This document shows positions 42,705-50,791 of a stretch of DNA of 64,000 nucleotides, piece by piece. The notes under the pieces were generated by a model. It saw only the letters and a program-made list of their open reading frames with translations. It ran no database searches and was not told where the DNA came from. Made by a program: the position numbers and the translations under genes. The number at the start of each line of letters is the position of its first letter. Within the stretch, counting starts at the first letter, position 1. Source of the stretch: Vicinamibacterales bacterium (GTDB taxonomy: Bacteria > Acidobacteriota > Vicinamibacteria > Vicinamibacterales > UBA2999); the NCBI GenBank assembly GCA_041394705.1, contig JAWKHS010000018.1:72068-136067 (forward strand), given 5' to 3'.

Positions 42705-43553
42705 CGGGGACCTCCAATCGAGTGACAGGGACGAGGGAATCGGGGCCGGCCAGGCGTAGCGCAGGGCCGGGAGCAGCCGGTCCAGGACCGGCACGAACGG
42801 GGACGCGCACGCCAGCGCCCACAGGAAGCCGTTGGGACGGAAGAGGCGGAAGTGCACCCAGGCGGCGCCGGCGGCCACGGCCAACGCGAAGAGGACGCGT
42901 CCGGCGCGCGAGTCGGGCGTCGTCTTGGGATCGGAAATCATGAAGAACGCGAACAGCAGGAACGCGCCGCTCTCCAGGTGATGGACGGGCACGGCCCAGG
43001 GATCGCCGAGCCACGCCGCGCGCGCCAGCACCAGGGCGGCGTAGCCGGCGAGGAAGGCGAGCGTCACGTCGCTCCTCGCCGAACGGTGCACGACGGCGAG
43101 GCCCGCGGACGCGAAGCCGAACCCCGCCATCGCGCCGGCCCCCCACTGACCCGGGGAGACCCACGCCGCGTCGGTCAGGAGCAGCAGGGCGACCAGGGCG
43201 CCGTTGGTCGGGTTGAAGACGTGCTTGCCGCCGACCCGGATGAGGAACTTCGAGCCGACCGCGATGGCGGCACCGGCCGCCGCCCACGCGAGGTCGTCGG
43301 TGCGGAGCAGCAGGCAGAGCGACAGCGACGAGATGAGGGCACTCTTGGCGCCGGACCGCCGGGGCGCGCCGCGCCAGCCGTCGCCCAGCCATTGCACGGC
43401 GAGCGCCGTGGCGACCGTGACCCCGCACTGCGCGGCCGACACGTCGAAGCCGAGCCCGCCGGCTCCGTAGGCCAGCAGCAGGCCCAGTGTCGTGATCTGT
43501 CCGTGCCGAGGGTCCGCCGTGAGCCACCGCCAGAACCCGTTCACCATGGTCAT
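41298..43553 (-). CDS. RnfD-like membrane protein fused in frame to DUF2330 protein
   Basis: This single 751-codon frame from ATG 43553 (GGAGG upstream) has no stop before 41298. Residues 1-about 280 are a polytopic RnfD/NqrB-like domain with the FNPTNGALVALLLLTDA signature of the flavin-site region. Residue 284 is a methionine with its own RBS and signal peptide, where a DUF2330 protein begins. RnfD and DUF2330 genes are neighbours in other genomes as far as I recall. This could therefore be a true fusion, or two genes whose stop was lost. No other Rnf subunits are nearby. Confidence 0.65.
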   Translation of the reverse strand: MTMVNGFWRWLTADPRHGQITTLGLLLAYGAGGLGFDVSAAQCGVTVATALAVQWLGDGWRGAPRRSGAKSALISSLSLCLLLRTDDLAWAAAGAAIAVGSKFLIRVGGKHVFNPTNGALVALLLLTDAAWVSPGQWGAGAMAGFGFASAGLAVVHRSARSDVTLAFLAGYAALVLARAAWLGDPWAVPVHHLESGAFLLFAFFMISDPKTTPDSRAGRVLFALAVAAGAAWVHFRLFRPNGFLWALACASPFVPVLDRLLPALRYAWPAPIPSSLSLDWRSPMIRRSVVTLLTALALGPGLAPRAEAFCGFYVSRADTSLFNKASQVVLVRDGDRTVITMASDFRGSPREFAMVVPVPTAITREQIHVADAPIVAHLDAYTAPRLVEYYDGNPCAVPSPAAAMDAARAMGAMRQSVAEALKREKSLGVTIEARYTVGEYDILILSATQSSGLETWLRENGYRIPRGASEVLGSYIRQQMRFFVARVNLAEQARLGVATLRPIQVAYESPKFMLPLRLGMVNADGPQELFVYALTRKGRVESTNYRTVKLRTDVEIPAYVKDPAEFTKMYRAAFDRHVADEGGRAVFQEYAWDMAWCDPCAADPLSRDELRQLGVFWLDDAPAGPQPMARRPVAGPQDVFVTRLHVRYDAAHFPEDLVFHETGDRTNFQGRYVLRHAWTGPAACPQATAYYRQVAERHEREAQTLASLTGWSIDEIRARQGASPRPGPEPPDRAPRPVPPPVAWWRQLWKR

Positions 43554-43671
43554 GCCCTGCCTCCACGGTGAGAACGGGGCCGCCCGGATTTCTTGCAGGC
43601 GGACCTCGGGTACGTCCCCCGGCCGTACGGCCGGCGGCCGGCGGCTCAGCCGATTCGGGCCGATCCTGCGC

Positions 43672-43700
43672 TTGTCGGCACAGCGGGGAGCCCCTATACT
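43672..43700 (+). promoter_or_regulatory. Strong sigma-70-like promoter of soxCD
   Basis: -35 TTGTCG (43672-43677) and -10 TATACT (43695-43700) are 17 bases apart. The soxC ATG is at 43727, with GGAGG at 43718-43722. This is the best promoter match I see in the window. Confidence 0.65.
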
Positions 43701-43726
43701 CCCGGCTACTTCGACACGGAGGTTCC

Positions 43727-44914
43727 ATGCGCGTGACGCGACGCGATCTGATCGCCGGGGCGGCCGGCGCGGTGGCCCTCGGCACGACGGCCGCCGGGCA
43801 GGCTCCGGCCGATCCCACGAAGGTCCGGGGCACGCCGCCCCGTGCCACCGGACAGCGCGCGCCGTCCGCCCGGGTGCAGCGGCTCGTGCGCGGCGCGACC
43901 TCGTCGGGCACGCCCCATCACGAGCTGATGGGCACGATCACGCCCGCCGACCTTCACTTCGAACGCCACCACGGCGGGGTGCCCGAGATCGACCCCGCGA
44001 ACTACTCGCTGCTCATCCACGGCATGGTCGAGCGCCCGCTGATCTTCTCGCTGGCCGACCTCAAGCGCTTCCCGTCGCACTCGCAGATCTACTTCCTCGA
44101 GTGCTCCGGCAACCTCGCGCGCACCGCCGGACCGGAGACGACGCCGGGCCAGCTCGCGGGGCTGACCAGCACGAGCGAGTGGACGGGCGTCCGGCTGAAG
44201 ACGCTGCTCGACGAGGCCGGCGTCAAGGCGGGAGCGGCGTGGCTCCTGGCCGAGGGCAGCGATGCGGCGGTCCTCACGCGCAGCGTGCCCCTGGAGAAGG
44301 CCCTCGACGACGCGCTCGTGGCCTACGGCCAGAACGGCGAGTCGATCCGACCCGAGCAGGGCTACCCGGCGCGCCTGTTCCTGCCCGGATGGGAGGGCAA
44401 CACGAGCGTGAAGTGGCTCCGCCGGATCGAGGTGTCCGACGCGCCGTTCATGACGCGCGAGGAGACCTCGAAGTACACGGAGCCGTACGCGAACGACACC
44501 GCGCGGCAGTTCAGCTTCCGGATGGACGCGCGCTCGCTCATCACGGCGCCGGCGTATCCCAAGACGATCGAGAAGGGCTGGGTGGAGATCCAGGGGATCG
44601 CGTGGACGGGCGCCGGCCGGATTCAGAAGGTCGAGGTGTCCACCGACGGCGGGACCACGTGGACGGCGGCGCGCCTGCAGGAGCCGGTCCTGCCCCTGGC
44701 GCACACGCGCTTCCGCCACCTGTGGGAATGGCAGGGCGGCGAGGCCGTGATCATGAGCCGCGCGGTGGACGAGACCGGCTACGTGCAGCCCACCCGCGCG
44801 GCCCTCCTGGCGCAGCGCGGCCCCGGGACCGCCACCTACCACATGAACCCGATCACCGGGTGGGTCGTCAGGGCCGACGGCACGGTCGTCTACAAGGAAG
44901 AGGCGTGGGGATGA
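43727..44914 (+). CDS. soxC: SoxC-like sulfite dehydrogenase molybdopterin subunit
   Basis: The 395-aa product has a twin-arginine signal (VTRRDLIAGAAGA). It belongs to the sulfite oxidase family, with the Moco-binding Cys126 in FLECSGN. The SUOX core (VRGATSSGTPHHELMGTITP, LFLPGWEGNTSVKWLRRI) and C-terminal Mo-co dimerisation domain (GRIQKVEVSTDGGTTW) are complete. It oxidises sulfite or a sulfane-sulfur intermediate in the periplasm and passes electrons to SoxD, which overlaps it (ATGA). Confidence 0.94.
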   Translation: MRVTRRDLIAGAAGAVALGTTAAGQAPADPTKVRGTPPRATGQRAPSARVQRLVRGATSSGTPHHELMGTITPADLHFERHHGGVPEIDPANYSLLIHGMVERPLIFSLADLKRFPSHSQIYFLECSGNLARTAGPETTPGQLAGLTSTSEWTGVRLKTLLDEAGVKAGAAWLLAEGSDAAVLTRSVPLEKALDDALVAYGQNGESIRPEQGYPARLFLPGWEGNTSVKWLRRIEVSDAPFMTREETSKYTEPYANDTARQFSFRMDARSLITAPAYPKTIEKGWVEIQGIAWTGAGRIQKVEVSTDGGTTWTAARLQEPVLPLAHTRFRHLWEWQGGEAVIMSRAVDETGYVQPTRAALLAQRGPGTATYHMNPITGWVVRADGTVVYKEEAWG

Positions 44915-45486
44915 GACGCCACCGACACCTCACTGCGGCCGCGACGCTCCTCGTCTCGGGACTGGCCACCGCCGCCTTCGCCCAGGCGCCCGCGCGCTAC
45001 GGCATTGGACGCCCCGCCACGCCGGCGGAGATCGCCGCCCGCGACATCGACGTCCGGCCGGACGGCACGGGCCTGCCGGCCGGACGGGGCACGGCGGCCG
45101 ACGGCGCGGCCATCTACGCCGCGAAGTGCGCGCAGTGCCACGGCAAGACCGGGAAGGAAGGGCCGAACGACGTGCTCGTGGGGCGCGCGCCTGGCGACGG
45201 GTTCCCCTTCTCGAAGGACCCCAAGGTGCCGCACACGATCGGCAACTACTGGCCGTATGCCACGACGGTGTTCGACTACGTCCGCCGCGCGATGCCCCCA
45301 ACGGCACCCGGATCGCTGACCGACGACGACGTGTACGCACTCACGGCGTTCCTCCTGCACGAGAACCAGCTCATCGCCGCCGACGCCGTGATGGACAAGG
45401 CGTCGCTGCCGAAGGTCGAGATGCCGGCGCGGAAGTACTTCATGCGCGACACCCGCAAGCAATACGCGGAGAAGCCAAAGCCCTAG
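44911..45486 (+). CDS. soxD: SoxD-like c-type cytochrome
   Basis: The product is 191 aa from ATG 44911 overlapping the soxC stop. A signal peptide precedes a single haem site CAQCH (residues 73-77). The later YATTVFDYVRRAMPP segment carries a Met that could be the sixth ligand. This is the SoxD cytochrome partner of SoxC. It is shorter than the two-haem SoxD of Paracoccus. No soxXAYZB is in the window. Confidence 0.92.
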   Translation: MRRHRHLTAAATLLVSGLATAAFAQAPARYGIGRPATPAEIAARDIDVRPDGTGLPAGRGTAADGAAIYAAKCAQCHGKTGKEGPNDVLVGRAPGDGFPFSKDPKVPHTIGNYWPYATTVFDYVRRAMPPTAPGSLTDDDVYALTAFLLHENQLIAADAVMDKASLPKVEMPARKYFMRDTRKQYAEKPKP

Positions 45487-45495
45487 GCCGGCCGC

Positions 45496-47985
45496 CTACG
45501 GGCGCGCCCCCGCCCGCAGGTCGTCCAGTTCGCGGCGCAGGGCGACGACCGCCGGGTGCGCGGCGCCGAACGCGGCGTCCCGCAGGGCGAGGGCCTCTGC
45601 CAGCAGCCGCTCGGCCTCCGCGCGCCGGCCGAGCGTCCGTTCGAGCCGCCCGAGTCCCTCCACGGGGTACGACACGTACGGGTGGGCGGGCCCGAGAACC
45701 GCGACGAACGTCGAGCGGGCGTGCTCGAACAGGGCCCGGGCCCGCGCCGCGTCCCCCAGGCCCGTCATGGCGAGCCCCAGGTTGTATTCCGTCGTGGCCA
45801 CCATCTCGTTGCGTTCGCCGAACGCCTTCATCCGGATCGTCAACGCTTCTTCCAGGTGCGCCCGGGCCTCCGCATGGCGCCCAGATCCCTGTTCCACCAC
45901 TCCCAGGCCGTTCAGGGTCTCGGCGATGTCGGGATGATCCTGGGCGAGGATGCGGCGCCTGATGGCCAGCGCGCGTTCGTGAGTGCGGCGCGCGGCGTCG
46001 GGTCGCTTCGCCTCGTCCTCGAGGATGGCGAGGTTGTTGAGGACGTTGGCCGTGCTCGGCGAGTCCTCGCCGTAGGCGGCCATCGACAGGGCCAGCAGCC
46101 GTTCGTACATCGGCCGCGCCTCGTCGTACTCGCCCGCCATCCATCGCACGATGGCGCCGGACGTGACCGACGCGATCGCGTCCGCGTCGGTCCGATCGGG
46201 CGCCGATGCCGTGATGGCGATCGCGCGTGTGCTGGTGGCCTTGGCCGCAGGCAGGTCCCCGAGGCGCCACTGGGCCGTGGCCAGCTGCGTGAGGGCGCGT
46301 CCGAGCTCCAGTGGGTTCGGCGGCTGCGCGCTTTCGAATCCGGTCACGGCCGCCGTCACGAGCGGCAGCGCGTCGGTGTGTCGGCCCAGGCGCATGAGGG
46401 GCACGGCGAGCTTCGTCATGAGCGCCAGGGCCTGCGGCGATGCCTCGCCGAACCGCGTCTTCGCGTCGTCGAGCTCCAGCTGCAGGATGGCGCGCTGGCG
46501 CTCGTAGAGCCCCAGCTCGCCATAGGCGCGGGCCATGACCGTGTCGAGCCGGGCGCGGACGTCGGGCTCGCCGGCCAGCTCCCGCGCGATCCGCGTCGCG
46601 CCCGCGTCGAGCAACTCCCGCGCGGTCACGGCGTTGCCGCGCGCCTCGCCAGGGTCGCTGACGTTGAAGAGTCCCACCATGAACTCCGACACGCGGTCCG
46701 CGGTGGCGGCGCTCCTGCGGGCCTCGGCCTCGGCCCGTTCGGCGCGCTGCTGGCCGAGGAGGGACGCCACGAGTCCCACGACCATGGCCGCCGCGGCCAG
46801 GGTGCCGAGCGCCACCGCCCACCGGTTGCGCCCCACGAACTTGACCGCGCGGTAACCGACGCTGTCCGCACGCGCCCGGACGGGCTGGCCCGAGGCGTAG
46901 CGGTCGATTTCGTCGGCGAGCGCGGTGACGCTGGCATACCGGCGCGCCGGCTCCACGGCCAGCGCCGCGAGCACGATGGTGTCGAGGTCGCCGCGCAGCG
47001 TGCGGGCGAGACGGGCGCGCTCCGCGGGAGTACGTCCCGCGCCCTCGCCGCTCGCGCGGACCACGGCGGTCGACGGCTTCGGGATGGCGCCCTCGAGCTT
47101 CACCTTGGCGGCATCGACCGGGTTGGCGCCGCGGGGGATGGCCGCGGCATCGACCAGCAGTTCGTACAGCATCAAGCCCAGCGAGTAGACGTCCGACACG
47201 GTCGTGGTCGGCTCACCGCGCAGCTGCTCGGGGCTGGCGTAGGCTGGCGTCATCCATCCCTGCGCCGTCACGGTGGCGGGCCCCGCGGACTCGTCGCCAT
47301 CGATCGCGAGCACCTTGGCGATGCCGAAGTCGAGGAGCTTCGCGGCGCCGTCGGCCGTCACGAGGACGTTGCCCGGCTTCAGGTCGCGGTGCACCACCAG
47401 CCGGCCGTGGGCGAACGCGACGGCGTCGCACACCTGACGGAAGAGGGCGAGCCGCGCGCGGACGTCGAGCCGGTGCGCGCGCGCGTAGTCCGTGAGCGGC
47501 ACGCCTTCCACGAACTCGAGGGCGACATACGGCAGGCCGTCGTCGGTCGTGCCGCCATCGATCAGGCGCGCGATGCCTGGATGGTCCAGCGACGCCAGGA
47601 TGCGCCGTTCGGCGCGGAAGCGCCGTGCGATGTCGGCGCCATGGCCGAGGCCGGCCACCACCTTGATGGCCGCGCGCAGCACGACGTCGTCGGCCTGGCG
47701 CTCGCCGAGGTACACCACGCCCATCCCGCCGCGTCCCAGCGTGCGCACGACGCGCCAGGGACCGATGCGCGCGGGCGCCGGCCGAGCGTCGTCGAGCTGG
47801 ACGAGAGGGCCGATGCGGTCGCCGTCGAGGCCAGGCGCGGCCTTCCCGAGCCCGTCGAGCAGCGACGCAACCTCGTCCCGCAGGGCGGCGTCGAGCGACG
47901 CCAGCGCCTCGTCGCGCGCTTCCGGCGGCAGGGCCTGGACGCGCGCGAACTCGCGCTTGATGACCGTCCAGCGGGCCGAATGCAT
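45496..47985 (-). CDS. Ser/Thr protein kinase with TM helix and TPR domain
   Basis: The 829-aa product starts at ATG 47985, overlapping the ECF stop (TGATG); GTG 47988 is possible. Residues about 75-340 form a Hanks-type kinase: LGRGGMGVVYLG (glycine loop), AAIKVV Lys, VVHRDLKPGNVLV (Asp201) and LLDFGIAKV. One membrane helix (ALGTLAAAAMVVGLVASLLG) separates it from a C-terminal TPR array (about residues 450-810). TPR-tailed kinases coupled to ECF sigma factors are a typical Acidobacteria/Planctomycetes arrangement. The TPRs face out and may sense a ligand. Confidence 0.94.
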   Translation of the reverse strand: MHSARWTVIKREFARVQALPPEARDEALASLDAALRDEVASLLDGLGKAAPGLDGDRIGPLVQLDDARPAPARIGPWRVVRTLGRGGMGVVYLGERQADDVVLRAAIKVVAGLGHGADIARRFRAERRILASLDHPGIARLIDGGTTDDGLPYVALEFVEGVPLTDYARAHRLDVRARLALFRQVCDAVAFAHGRLVVHRDLKPGNVLVTADGAAKLLDFGIAKVLAIDGDESAGPATVTAQGWMTPAYASPEQLRGEPTTTVSDVYSLGLMLYELLVDAAAIPRGANPVDAAKVKLEGAIPKPSTAVVRASGEGAGRTPAERARLARTLRGDLDTIVLAALAVEPARRYASVTALADEIDRYASGQPVRARADSVGYRAVKFVGRNRWAVALGTLAAAAMVVGLVASLLGQQRAERAEAEARRSAATADRVSEFMVGLFNVSDPGEARGNAVTARELLDAGATRIARELAGEPDVRARLDTVMARAYGELGLYERQRAILQLELDDAKTRFGEASPQALALMTKLAVPLMRLGRHTDALPLVTAAVTGFESAQPPNPLELGRALTQLATAQWRLGDLPAAKATSTRAIAITASAPDRTDADAIASVTSGAIVRWMAGEYDEARPMYERLLALSMAAYGEDSPSTANVLNNLAILEDEAKRPDAARRTHERALAIRRRILAQDHPDIAETLNGLGVVEQGSGRHAEARAHLEEALTIRMKAFGERNEMVATTEYNLGLAMTGLGDAARARALFEHARSTFVAVLGPAHPYVSYPVEGLGRLERTLGRRAEAERLLAEALALRDAAFGAAHPAVVALRRELDDLRAGARP

Positions 47986-48569
47986 CACGCCGCGCCGGCG
48001 GCGCCGGGCGCCGGAGCCGGCCCGCCGAGCCGGCGCGCCAGCCAGGCGCGGGCCACCGTCCAGTCGCGGCTGACGGCTTGTGGGGACACGGTCATCACGT
48101 CGGCCGTCTCCTCGAGCGTCAGGCCGGCGAAGTAGCGGAGCTCGACCAGCCGCGCCAGGTCCGGGTCGAAGTCCGCGAGCGCGACGAGCGCCTGGTGCAC
48201 GTCCAGCACGTCGAGGTTCGGCTCGACGGCGAGCGTGACGGCCAGGTCGAGATCTTCATGCGGTGCGCCGGCCCCGCGCTTGTCGGCCAGCCGGCGGCGC
48301 GCCTGATCCACCAGGATGCGCCGCATGGCCGTGGCCGCGGCGCCGAAGAAGTGCGCGCGGCCGTTCCACGACATGCGGGTCTGGTCCACGAGCCGCAGAT
48401 ACGCCTCGTGGACCAGGGCCCCCGTGTCGAGGAGGTGGCCCGGACGCTCCCCCCGGAGCAGCCCGGCGGCGATGGCGCGCATCTCGTCGTAGACGCGCGG
48501 CACCAACTCGTCGAACGCCTCCTGCCTGCCGCCCCGCCACTGGTTGAGCAGCTCGGTGATGTCGGCCAT
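47985..48569 (-). CDS. ECF-type sigma factor (TIGR02999-like)
   Basis: The product is 194 aa from ATG 48569. It has sigma region 2 (FDELVPRVYDEMRAIAAGLL) and region 4 HTH (LTLEETADVMTVSPQAVSRD). It is the sigma-70-like family often found beside Ser/Thr kinases in Acidobacteria. TAGGAT at 48579-48584 lies just upstream. The overlap with the kinase implies coupled expression; the kinase probably controls it by phosphorylation. Confidence 0.92.
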   Translation of the reverse strand: MADITELLNQWRGGRQEAFDELVPRVYDEMRAIAAGLLRGERPGHLLDTGALVHEAYLRLVDQTRMSWNGRAHFFGAAATAMRRILVDQARRRLADKRGAGAPHEDLDLAVTLAVEPNLDVLDVHQALVALADFDPDLARLVELRYFAGLTLEETADVMTVSPQAVSRDWTVARAWLARRLGGPAPAPGAAGAA

Positions 48570-48687
48570 GCCGGGCCGATCCTAACAGCCCGGCTGGGCC
48601 TTGGAGCACCGGCAGCCGTCCGCCGTCCGCCACACGCCTGGTGGCCTGGACGGGCTGACGTGGCCTTGGTTCAGCCGGTCCAGGCCA

Positions 48688-50196
48688 CTACGGCACCAGG
48701 AAGGTCACGGGCACGGAGAACGGGCCGGCGCCGGCGGCGTTCAGCCCGCGAATGTTGACCACGTAGGCGCCCGACGGCACGTTCGGCGCCGAGATCGACG
48801 TGGATGCACCGGCATCGACGAGCAGGCCGCCGACGAGCAACTGGTAGCGGTCGGGCGCACCGCCCGTTCCAGGCGTCCACGAGAGAGTGACCGTGTGGCC
48901 GCTCACCTGTGCACTGAGCGACGGCGCTCCTGGCAGCACCGGCGGGGTCACGACGACGGTCACTTCGTTCGACGCCGGGCCGGCGCCCGCGGCGCCTGTC
49001 GCGACGAGACGCAGGTAGTACGTCCCGAACGGCACGCCCGGAATCGACAGGGTCGTGGCCGTGGCCGGCAGCGGGACCGAGGCGATCGGCTGCGTGAAGC
49101 CGGGCGTCGCGCCCGCCAGCAGTTGGTAGCCGGTGGGGAAGCCACCGGTCGTGGGGGCCGTCCACGTCAGGTTCACGGTCGTGCCCGTCACCGATGCCGT
49201 GAGCGTGGCGGGCCCCGGCGGGACAGCGGGTTGCGGGACCAAGACTTGGGCCTGCGCGGACTCCGGGCCGGTCCCTGCCGTGTTGCTGGCCTGCACGGTG
49301 AGGATGAAGAGGCCGGGCGGCGCCGTCACGTTCAGCGACATCGCCGCGCCGAGGGGCACCGACGCCACGGGCGGTGCGCCGGGGGCCAGGCGGGCGAGCA
49401 GCGTGTAGGCGGTGGCGGCGCCGCCCGTCGTCGGCGCGCTCCAGCGGAGGCGTACGTCCTGGCCGCTCACCTCGGCCTGCACGATGGCGGGCGCTCCGGG
49501 CGGACCCGCATTGCCGGTCGCGGTGAGCCGCCCGCCGAAGATGGTATTGGCCGGGTTGTTGGAATAGGTATCCAGACCCAGGCCGAAACTGGTCGGGCCG
49601 TTCTCGGCCGTGATTTCGAACGTGTTGGTGCCGGACGTCAGGAACGGCAGCACATCGAACGCTTCGAGCGGCCAGATGGCCGGCGTGACGGTGCTGCCGA
49701 CCGCCCCCACGAGGCTGCCGTTGACGCGCAGCTCCACGTAGTCGTCCGCCGTCATGTAGAAGGTGCCCGACACCGGCGTGCCGACCAGCACGACCGACTT
49801 CCTGAAGATGAAGCGCTTGTGCGACGAGGAGGTCGTCGACGTCTCGCCGGGGGCCCAGATGCTGTTGGCGCCGGGGATTTCCGCGTAGGTCGGATAGAAG
49901 CCCGGGTCCGGCCAGTCCCAGAGCGTCGCGCCGGCGGGACACTGTTGGGGAAACGTCGCGTTCGGGCAGACGTACACGGCCTGCCCGATGGGGGCGTGGC
50001 TGGAATTCGACACGTTCCACGTGGTGTCGGACGCCAGGTCCACGACCTGTTGGGCATCGGCGCGCGCCGGCAGCGCCGCCGCGCCGAGACTGCCGAGCCC
50101 CATCCACAGGAGGAGTGCGCCGGTGCCGCGGAAGAGGGCCGCGAGGCCTGAACGGCGCCGGGCTCTGTCGTGAGGATGCATGGTCATCTCCCACAT
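48688..50196 (-). CDS. Secreted protein with three fibronectin type III domains
   Basis: ATG 50196 has GGAGG upstream; ATG 50181 with GGGAG is an alternative. The 502-aa product has a signal peptide (ALLLWMGLGSLGAAALPARADA). An N-terminal domain of about 180 residues (NSSHAPIGQAVYVCPNATFP, ADDYVELRVNGSLVG) has a lectin-like PA14/beta-sandwich look. Three FN3 domains follow, each with the LxWxxPxTGG/Y.L.A pattern. A cell-surface binding or adhesion role is likely; no enzyme residues are seen. Confidence 0.8.
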   Translation of the reverse strand: MWEMTMHPHDRARRRSGLAALFRGTGALLLWMGLGSLGAAALPARADAQQVVDLASDTTWNVSNSSHAPIGQAVYVCPNATFPQQCPAGATLWDWPDPGFYPTYAEIPGANSIWAPGETSTTSSSHKRFIFRKSVVLVGTPVSGTFYMTADDYVELRVNGSLVGAVGSTVTPAIWPLEAFDVLPFLTSGTNTFEITAENGPTSFGLGLDTYSNNPANTIFGGRLTATGNAGPPGAPAIVQAEVSGQDVRLRWSAPTTGGAATAYTLLARLAPGAPPVASVPLGAAMSLNVTAPPGLFILTVQASNTAGTGPESAQAQVLVPQPAVPPGPATLTASVTGTTVNLTWTAPTTGGFPTGYQLLAGATPGFTQPIASVPLPATATTLSIPGVPFGTYYLRLVATGAAGAGPASNEVTVVVTPPVLPGAPSLSAQVSGHTVTLSWTPGTGGAPDRYQLLVGGLLVDAGASTSISAPNVPSGAYVVNIRGLNAAGAGPFSVPVTFLVP

Positions 50197-50791
50197 GGCG
50201 CGAATCCTCCGTCGAGTCGTCGCGCCGTGCTCGGCCCGGCGGGCGAAGACCGCGGGGACGTCTTGCGCCACTCATAGAGGGGGAAGGCACGGAGTCGACC
50301 CCGGCCGCCGAGTGCGGCGCGATGTGGCGGGCGCCGTCGTGGACGGACGCGCCCGACGTGTCACGGTCAGCGTGGGCCCGGCCCATGCCGCGGCGTCCGC
50401 GTGCCCCGGGGGGGTAGCACGCGGGGCGACCGCGGCGGACGGCAGCGGTGCCCACGCTGGCCGGGCCTGACCGGCCGTTCACGCGCGTGCCGAACCTCGA
50501 GTGACGGCATCCTCGCGCACGCCGCACCGTCGAGGCGGTCCGGCGCGTCGTGCTGAGCCGGGTGGTCGACACGGATCGGCCCCGGCCACGTCCACCCGCG
50601 GCCTCCGACGAACGGTGTGCAAAATCACCGCACCGTGGGTGATGCGTGGGGCGTAATGGGTGGATCGGCGGAAGCTCGGCCGAGATCCCTGCGCCGACGG
50701 CCGCGTACGCGCCTGTTCTTCGCACCGCATCGAGGCACGATGCTTGAAGCGCATTCCCAGAGAGCGGCATCGCCGCTCGGGGAGTCGCGCC
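50197..50791. other. Divergent intergenic region
   Basis: About 595 bases between the FN3 gene (-) and the TolA-like gene (+). I see no credible coding frame. Around 50635-50668 there is a short degenerate repeat with units like GTGGGTGATGC and GGGCGTAATGGGT. The region must hold the two divergent promoters, but I cannot place them with confidence. Confidence 0.5.
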
